Source: Anseongella ginsenosidimutans
GTDB taxonomy: Bacteria > Bacteroidota > Bacteroidia > Sphingobacteriales > Sphingobacteriaceae
DNA length: 64,000 nucleotides
Direction: 5' to 3'
NCBI RefSeq assembly: GCF_008033235.1
Contig: NZ_CP042432.1
Location: forward strand, 2,914,001 to 2,978,000
Shown: positions 59,494 to 64,000 of the stretch, piece by piece
Layout: every line of letters starts with the position of its first letter
How positions within the stretch are numbered: the first letter of the stretch is position 1
Translations under genes and position numbers: made by a program
The notes under the pieces: model-generated
What the model was told of the DNA's origin: nothing
Seen by the model: the letters and a program-made list of their open reading frames with translations, nothing else
Database searches by the model: none

Positions 59494-61053
59494 TTATTTA
59501 CCGTTTAACAATTGCTCGTAATCATCGATATTACTTTTATCGGGGGCTGTCAGGGCCGCCAGCGGAAGCTTCCCTCCTAAGGGGTTTAGATAGCGGATGT
59601 TGCTTTGGCCGTCTTTCTGCTCCTTTTGTTTGCCATAGTGTGCTACCAGAGCCCGAAAATCGGTGGCGCTGACGATCTGCCGGGCAAGGGCATATTCCAG
59701 GGCTTGTTTCACGATCTCCTTATCGGCTCCCTGGATGATCTCCCTGAGCAGTAGCAGCTGATCGCGCACGTAACGGGGCTTGTCTTTCCGGATCCGCTGC
59801 AGCAGCTGCCGCCCCAGATCCGGCTCTTCCAGCAAAGCGGCTACCTCTTCGATAAGTGCCGAGATGGGCCCTGACTTATCCCGTTTGTGATCGTTATTGA
59901 TGATCTTCTGTCCCTTCCCCGCAGAGATGGTATGCTTGCAAATCAATTTGCCTTCTTCCCCCCAGATTACCAGCTGAGTGCCCTCCACCTGAAGGGTGAC
60001 CTGACTTCCCCTGCCCTGGTAGGTGCCCAGGGGAAGAGAGTAGTAATTACTTTTGAAGCAGATGGTGTTGTCTTTTCGCACGGTATAAGCTGCCTTCACC
60101 GGGGTAACGGCAATGGGTGTGTAAGGAACCAGGAATGGCTGCTCAGTGACCCATTCGCTGTAAGGGACCTTGCCGGTTCCCTCGTGGGTGAGGGCATTGG
60201 CGGTGCGCCCCAACCAGCCTAATGCTTCTTCCTGCAGGGTGTCCGGGTCGTAATAGGTACGGTTATACAGGAAGTTCTGCTTGACATACCGGATCACGTT
60301 CTCCACCTTTCCCTTGCTCTGGGGATCTGCCTTGCGGCAGAAGTGGAGGCGGAAGGCGCGCAGACGGACATACTGCCGGAAGGCATCGGTCAGGATCAGG
60401 TCACCATGGTTTTCACTGATAAGAAACAGCCGGTCCTGGTCATAAACGGCTTCCCCGGCGACTCCGCCAAAGAAAGCAAACCCTGCTTCATGAGCGGTGA
60501 TGGCCTCCTCAGTAGTAAACGGATGATCCAGGAACCAAACATACTTGTAGCGGGACCGGGAAAGTACCATCGTCAAAAAAAAGACCTTGGCAGTACCGCC
60601 ATCACTTCTGCGCATATTGTATTGCCCGAAATCAACCTGGACCTGCAGCCCATAGGGAAGCTCAGGGACGGGGCCACAGTCTCTCAACATTTTGGTGCGG
60701 GGGATGTTGTATTTTTCCCGCATGGAGGCGACGAAATTAAAAACAGTTCGGCTACTAACCGGGGGGAGATCAGCATGATGCTCCTTCAGCCAATCAAACA
60801 ACTGAGCGGCTGATGTGTCCGGGTAAAGGGTTAAGCGTTCTTTGATAAACCCTTCATAAGGCAGCAGTGTTTTGGGGCGCCGGGTTCCACTGATCAGGTG
60901 CTGCTCATAGTCCTGCTCGCTCATGAGCAGGTACTTTTTGACGGTTCGTCGGTTAATGCCCAGCGTTCGGCTGATGTAGGACACGGAACAATCTTCGCGG
61001 TCCATGCGGTGAATCTCGTAATACATCATAAATTTGTTCAAGAATACATTCAT
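59494..61053 (-). CDS. istA: IS21 transposase IstA
   Basis: 519 residues from ATG 61053; the longer frame from 61116 adds 21 residues without similarity. N-terminal HTH (SVSYISRTLGINRRTVKKYL), DDE core with VQVDFGQYNM, VYDQDRLFL and KVENVIRYVKQNFLY, and a C-terminal Mu-like beta barrel. No internal stop. Confidence 0.95.
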   Translation of the reverse strand: MNVFLNKFMMYYEIHRMDREDCSVSYISRTLGINRRTVKKYLLMSEQDYEQHLISGTRRPKTLLPYEGFIKERLTLYPDTSAAQLFDWLKEHHADLPPVSSRTVFNFVASMREKYNIPRTKMLRDCGPVPELPYGLQVQVDFGQYNMRRSDGGTAKVFFLTMVLSRSRYKYVWFLDHPFTTEEAITAHEAGFAFFGGVAGEAVYDQDRLFLISENHGDLILTDAFRQYVRLRAFRLHFCRKADPQSKGKVENVIRYVKQNFLYNRTYYDPDTLQEEALGWLGRTANALTHEGTGKVPYSEWVTEQPFLVPYTPIAVTPVKAAYTVRKDNTICFKSNYYSLPLGTYQGRGSQVTLQVEGTQLVIWGEEGKLICKHTISAGKGQKIINNDHKRDKSGPISALIEEVAALLEEPDLGRQLLQRIRKDKPRYVRDQLLLLREIIQGADKEIVKQALEYALARQIVSATDFRALVAHYGKQKEQKDGQSNIRYLNPLGGKLPLAALTAPDKSNIDDYEQLLNGK

Positions 61054-61200
61054 CTTCGACGTGTTTTGGTGAACCGCCGAAGCTCGGGAAATCCGGGAAT
61101 GGGGCCGCGGCCCCATTCCCGGAAAACCTGTGCATTCTTGTTGCCAAATTCTGGGTATTCCTATTTTCTATTTTTTGTGCATTCTTATTTTCCGTTTACA

Positions 61201-61206
61201 TAACGC
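61201..61206. repeat. Right copy of IS21 target-site duplication
   Basis: TAACGC directly after the right IS end, identical to 58613-58618. Confidence 0.85.
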
Positions 61207-61318
61207 ACTCTTGAAGCACTTTTCATATTTGAAAAACAAATGTTGGAAATGTTTGGAACACAGAAATAAATTACTAGTCGTCTTGTCTCAAAAGCGCTCT
61301 TCAGTGAGCGATTAGCAG

Positions 61319-61792
61319 CTACTTAGCGGTAGGAGGAAACATTTTCATGTTTTTCATTTTTGGCGAAGGAGGATAAGGCACTTTGAATTCAAGTGTTATA
61401 AGGTCCTCTAGGCTTAAATCGTACCGTCTTAGAATTTTATAATCTTCCCTAATAGTTTGCCAGGGAAATTTTGTTAACGTGTCGGCGTGAAAGATGAAGA
61501 GGGATACGGTGTCGTGAGGGACACTTACCTCAAACGTGCTTTTCCATGAAGCTTCACTGCCTGGAATTACTACTTCCCGATTGTTCGCAATTATCTCAGC
61601 GCTAAGTCTTTCTTCAAAATCCGATATTGAAGTGTCGGGATAGAGCGCAGAATAATTTTCGTCATTATTAACGTATACTCTTACCGATTGGCCAGACTGG
61701 TTCACTACATATAACGGATCGTCTTCTCGATCCATTGCAACTTCACACTGAGATAGGCAAAGTACAATAGAAAAAGCTTTAAGAATATTCAT
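61319..61792 (-). CDS. Putative lipoprotein of unknown function
   Basis: 157 residues. The signal MNILKAFSIVLCLSQC ends in a lipobox (LSQC, Cys16), so it is probably anchored in the envelope. The body (LYVVNQSGQSVRVYVNNDENY, FEVSVPHDTVSLFIFHADTL, LEFKVPYP) suggests a small beta domain. No family recognised. Confidence 0.68.
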   Translation of the reverse strand: MNILKAFSIVLCLSQCEVAMDREDDPLYVVNQSGQSVRVYVNNDENYSALYPDTSISDFEERLSAEIIANNREVVIPGSEASWKSTFEVSVPHDTVSLFIFHADTLTKFPWQTIREDYKILRRYDLSLEDLITLEFKVPYPPSPKMKNMKMFPPTAK

Positions 61793-62062
61793 AGCATTGA
61801 TTTTACGTGTATGCGTTTATTTTTATCTTTTACTTCTGGGAAAATACGTTTCATACGTTCCTTCTCGCCATGTTTCATTCCAATCTACGTTGTAATGTTT
61901 GCCAAAATATCACCAGCATGTTCATTTCTTACCACCGAAAATCATGGGTTGAAACACCGTATGGTTCTCAGGCTTTGCCGTCATCAACGACCAAAATAAC
62001 CCAACTTCACCCCATACAAGCAAAAAATCCAAAAAAAATTTGCGAAATCAAATGATTGCATA

Positions 62063-62084
62063 TATATTTGCAACCATATGTTTG
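62063..62084 (+). promoter_or_regulatory. Two TAnnTTTG -7 boxes before the ArsR gene
   Basis: TATATTTG (62063-62070) and TATGTTTG (62077-62084), 14 nt apart. The second ends 4 nt before ATG 62089, again a leaderless layout; both fall inside the longer frame that begins at 62056 and argue against that start. Confidence 0.55.
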
Positions 62085-62088
62085 CGCA

Positions 62089-62418
62089 ATGGAAGCGAGA
62101 CGAGACATTTTTCAAGCCGTATCCGACCCGACAAGACGGGCAATTATCACCTTAATTGCATTACAGGCAATGACACCCAATGCCATTGCTGAACATTTCG
62201 ACACAACCCGACAGGCCGTATCCAAACATCTGCGCATTTTGACAGAATGCGAATTGGTAACGCAAAAACAACAAGGCAGGGAGATTTATTACCAGCTCGA
62301 AATTGACAAAATGAAAGAAATCGATAAGTGGCTGGAGCAGTTCCGCAAGATCTGGGAAACAAGGTTTAATCAATTAGACAACTTACTGGCAACGATTAAA
62401 AACAAAAAAAATGAATAG
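62089..62418 (+). CDS. ArsR-family transcriptional regulator
   Basis: 109 residues from ATG 62089. IFQAVSDPTRRAIITLIAL, AIAEHFDTTRQAVSKHLRIL and the wing QKQQGREIYYQL form the winged helix. The metal-binding Cys motif of ArsR/SmtB is absent, as in the group paired with AHSA1 genes. Its end overlaps the first SRPBCC gene by 8 nt. Confidence 0.93.
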   Translation: MEARRDIFQAVSDPTRRAIITLIALQAMTPNAIAEHFDTTRQAVSKHLRILTECELVTQKQQGREIYYQLEIDKMKEIDKWLEQFRKIWETRFNQLDNLLATIKNKKNE

Positions 62419-62917
62419 TAGTTTCTTGTTTGATTTTTCCATAGATAGGGAAAATAAAACCATTCACATCAAACGTGAATTCGATGCCAACCTCGAATTG
62501 GTTTGGCAGGGCTGGACAACCGCTGAGCTGCTCGACCAATGGTGCGCTCCAAACCCGTACAGAACAGAAACACAAACGTTGGATTTACGTGAAGGCGGCT
62601 TCTGGCATTACGCAATCGTAAGCCCTGAAGGGAAAAAACATTGGAGCCGGTATGATTACAAAAAAATTGAAACTGAAAAAAGCATTAGGGAATCGCGGGC
62701 ATTCAGCGATGAAAACGGACGGGTTAGCCCGGATTTTTTGCGTACCGAATGCATCATAGATTTCAGCGAAACGAGCGGCAAAACACTCGTAACAATTACT
62801 GAAAAATACGGAAGCACCGAAATGTTTGACAAAATGGCGACGTCCAGCCACAAAAAAGGTTTTTCCTCACATCTTCAAAATTTGGACAAATTACTACTTA
62901 CACTAAAAAATAAATAA
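62411..62917 (+). CDS. SRPBCC/AHSA1 protein, first tandem copy
   Basis: 168 residues. IHIKREFDANLELVWQGWTT, LDQWCAPNPY and LREGGFWHYAIVSPEGKKHW are the AHSA1 pattern; the C-terminal HKKGFSSHLQNLDKLLLTL helix closes the ligand cavity. Closely related to the next gene (1 nt apart), a tandem duplication. Probably regulated by the ArsR protein; ligand unknown. Confidence 0.92.
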   Translation: MNSSFLFDFSIDRENKTIHIKREFDANLELVWQGWTTAELLDQWCAPNPYRTETQTLDLREGGFWHYAIVSPEGKKHWSRYDYKKIETEKSIRESRAFSDENGRVSPDFLRTECIIDFSETSGKTLVTITEKYGSTEMFDKMATSSHKKGFSSHLQNLDKLLLTLKNK

Positions 62918-62918
62918 G

Positions 62919-63422
62919 ATGAAACCGACATTAGTATTTGACTTCATTGTCAACAAAGAAAACAAAACCATTCACATAACCCGCGAATTTGCAGCAAGCC
63001 TTGAACTGGTTTGGCAAGCATGGACAACACCTGAGCTGCTCGACAAGTGGTGGGGACCGCAACCCTGGAGAGCCGAAACCAAGACAATGGATTTTCGCGA
63101 AGGCGGCTTTTGGCACTATGCAATGGTAAGCCCTGAAGGCGAAAAACATTGGAGCAAGGCCACCTTTCTTGCTATTAAGAAAGAAAAATCATTTGCCTCA
63201 AAAGGCGGAATCTGCGATGAAAACGGCACGTTAGATCCGGCGTTTCCTCAAAATTTATGGGAAAACAATTTTAGCCCTAAAGATAATAAAGTACAGGTAG
63301 ACATGCTGCTGACATATGATACGCTTGACGACCTCGAAAAAGAGATAGAGATGGGCTTTAAAGAAGGTATGACCATAGATTTCCAGCAACTGGACGAATT
63401 GTTACTGACACTAAATAAGTAA
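62919..63422 (+). CDS. SRPBCC/AHSA1 protein, second tandem copy
   Basis: 167 residues. Same layout as its neighbour (IHITREFAASLELVWQAWTT, LDKWWGPQPW, FREGGFWHYAMVSPEGEKHW), retaining the usual W-W-G-P motif that the first copy has changed to W-C-A-P. The central part differs strongly, so ligand preference may have diverged. Confidence 0.92.
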   Translation: MKPTLVFDFIVNKENKTIHITREFAASLELVWQAWTTPELLDKWWGPQPWRAETKTMDFREGGFWHYAMVSPEGEKHWSKATFLAIKKEKSFASKGGICDENGTLDPAFPQNLWENNFSPKDNKVQVDMLLTYDTLDDLEKEIEMGFKEGMTIDFQQLDELLLTLNK

Positions 63423-63484
63423 AAAGCTCGTCTTTTGGCCAGCTGAAATGCTGGCATTCAATTGAAGAAGGGGATTGTTACGCT

Positions 63485-63922
63485 TTGCGCTTCCCGATCA
63501 TTGTACAACTAATGACACGAATGGCAAAAGAACAGCTGAAATTCCGGTCGCTGGTAGAATTGTTCGAGTTTCTTCCAAGAGACGAAGCCATGCTGACGGA
63601 CATTTTACGACAGATAACAATAGAAACCTTAAACGGATACGGAAAGGAGAAGCTGTCCTACAATGTCCCGTTTTTCTACGGCAATAAATCTATTTGCCTG
63701 ATATTTCCCGCCTCCGTACCCCGCAGTGGTGTAAAAAGTGGTGTGTTGTTCGGCTTTTGGTATGGCAATCGCCTGAAAGACGAAAATGGTTATCTGGCAC
63801 ATGGAACAAACAAACAGATTTTCTACATGGTATATCAATCGGCTAGTGAAATTGATATTCCCGCTTTAACCGGGCTAATAGGAGAGGCGGTTGAGCTGGA
63901 TAAAAGTTTTTATGCCCATTAA
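63485..63922 (+). CDS. DUF1801-like protein
   Basis: 145 residues from 63485; ATG 63521 is the more conservative start. LSYNVPFFYGNKSICLIFP and GVLFGFWYGNRLKDENGYL correspond to the DUF1801 core (a (K/S)Y.(I/V)PF(F/Y) strand, then a GFW...G strand). The N-terminal helix (RSLVELFEFLPRDEAMLTDIL) leads in. Role unknown. The last 78 bp of the window after it hold no gene. Confidence 0.7.
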   Translation: MRFPIIVQLMTRMAKEQLKFRSLVELFEFLPRDEAMLTDILRQITIETLNGYGKEKLSYNVPFFYGNKSICLIFPASVPRSGVKSGVLFGFWYGNRLKDENGYLAHGTNKQIFYMVYQSASEIDIPALTGLIGEAVELDKSFYAH

Positions 63923-64000
63923 AAATCAGCTTCGGGAGTGAGCGGTCAATGCAAAGGAGCAATAGCAAAATATTTATAAAGAGGTAATGGGAGAAGTAAT

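Larger units (their letters stand above)
58619..61200 (-). mobile_element. Complete IS21-family insertion sequence
   Basis: 2582 bp bounded by 25-bp terminal inverted repeats (58619-58643 and 61176-61200; 20 of 25 match, both starting TGTAA and ending TGCACA). Subterminal copies of the TGCACA motif recur at both ends (for example near 58653, 58685 and 61131), as in IS21. The 6-bp target duplication TAACGC flanks it. Both istA and istB appear intact, so the element may be active or recently moved. Confidence 0.93.

Noticed and set aside
62056-62088. Upstream start of the ArsR gene
   Set aside because: Two consensus -7 boxes lie inside this extension.

Overview
The window reads as a chromosomal segment of a Bacteroidota bacterium, most likely Chitinophagales/Sphingobacteriales-like. 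Reasons: promoters carry the TAnnTTTG -7 box instead of a sigma70 -10, Shine-Dalgarno sequences are weak or absent, and the gene families are typical of the phylum (CarboxypepD_reg/TonB outer-membrane proteins, 6-bladed beta-propeller protein, FtsX-type permeases with MLKNYFKIA N-termini, GxGYxYP protein, DUF3298 lipoprotein). This rests on gene content and motifs only; no database search was run.

Layout. 0-15.9 kb is mostly housekeeping: the mutS 3' end, a DUF3298 lipoprotein, two thioredoxin-fold proteins, a DnaQ-type exonuclease, the satD/DUF3307 pair with a dyad-rich control region, then a long minus-strand block (queG, ruvB, a GT2 synthase, a POT peptide importer, a secreted dipeptidyl peptidase, a secreted protein of unknown role, a thiolase), a PgpH-type HD phosphodiesterase and tRNA-Ser(GCU). 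16-22 kb holds a TonB-C-like protein, an FtsX permease behind what looks like a sigma54 promoter with a twin upstream dyad, a 16-codon stub of a second permease, a nucleotidyltransferase pair, a frameshifted Imm27-like remnant and a secreted protein made of two copies of one domain. 22-31 kb is a run of small stress/regulatory genes (DUF1801, YdeI, SDR, AraC, a response regulator, DinB, an Fsr-type efflux pump with its GntR regulator, GNAT and MarR genes). 31-46 kb carries an outer-membrane barrel gene split by a one-base frameshift, a beta-propeller protein, an exonuclease/GIY-YIG fusion, a GxGYxYP protein, a DsbA/FrnE protein, a siderophore-receptor/PepSY operon, a hydroxylase/START pair and a HipA-like kinase with DUF3037. 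Three unrelated minisatellites (18, 20-23 and 16 bp units) sit in successive intergenic gaps here.

46-64 kb is the accessory part and is visibly more AT-rich from about 50 kb. tRNA-Pro(UGG) is followed by segments that each end in a copy of its 3' end; the last carries a zeta-type P-loop kinase and a 58-residue partner, and a perfect 20-bp direct repeat of the tRNA end closes the block just before what looks like the original tRNA terminator. Beyond this lie HxlR/RibD-C, AraC, DUF6463, SRPBCC, methyltransferase-like and DNA-alkylation-repair genes, an IS3-family element, orphan immunity-type genes (DUF2750, Imm26, DUF4259) behind what looks like the tail of a lost larger protein, a complete IS21 element with a 6-bp target duplication, and an ArsR/SRPBCC/SRPBCC cluster.

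Functional links: the secreted dipeptidyl peptidase and the POT transporter form a peptide-use pair; the TonB receptor, PepSY protein and small membrane protein form an iron-siderophore uptake operon; the GntR regulator overlaps its own start point with an operator. Several genes have the TAnnTTTG box only 4-6 nt before the ATG, which suggests leaderless transcripts.
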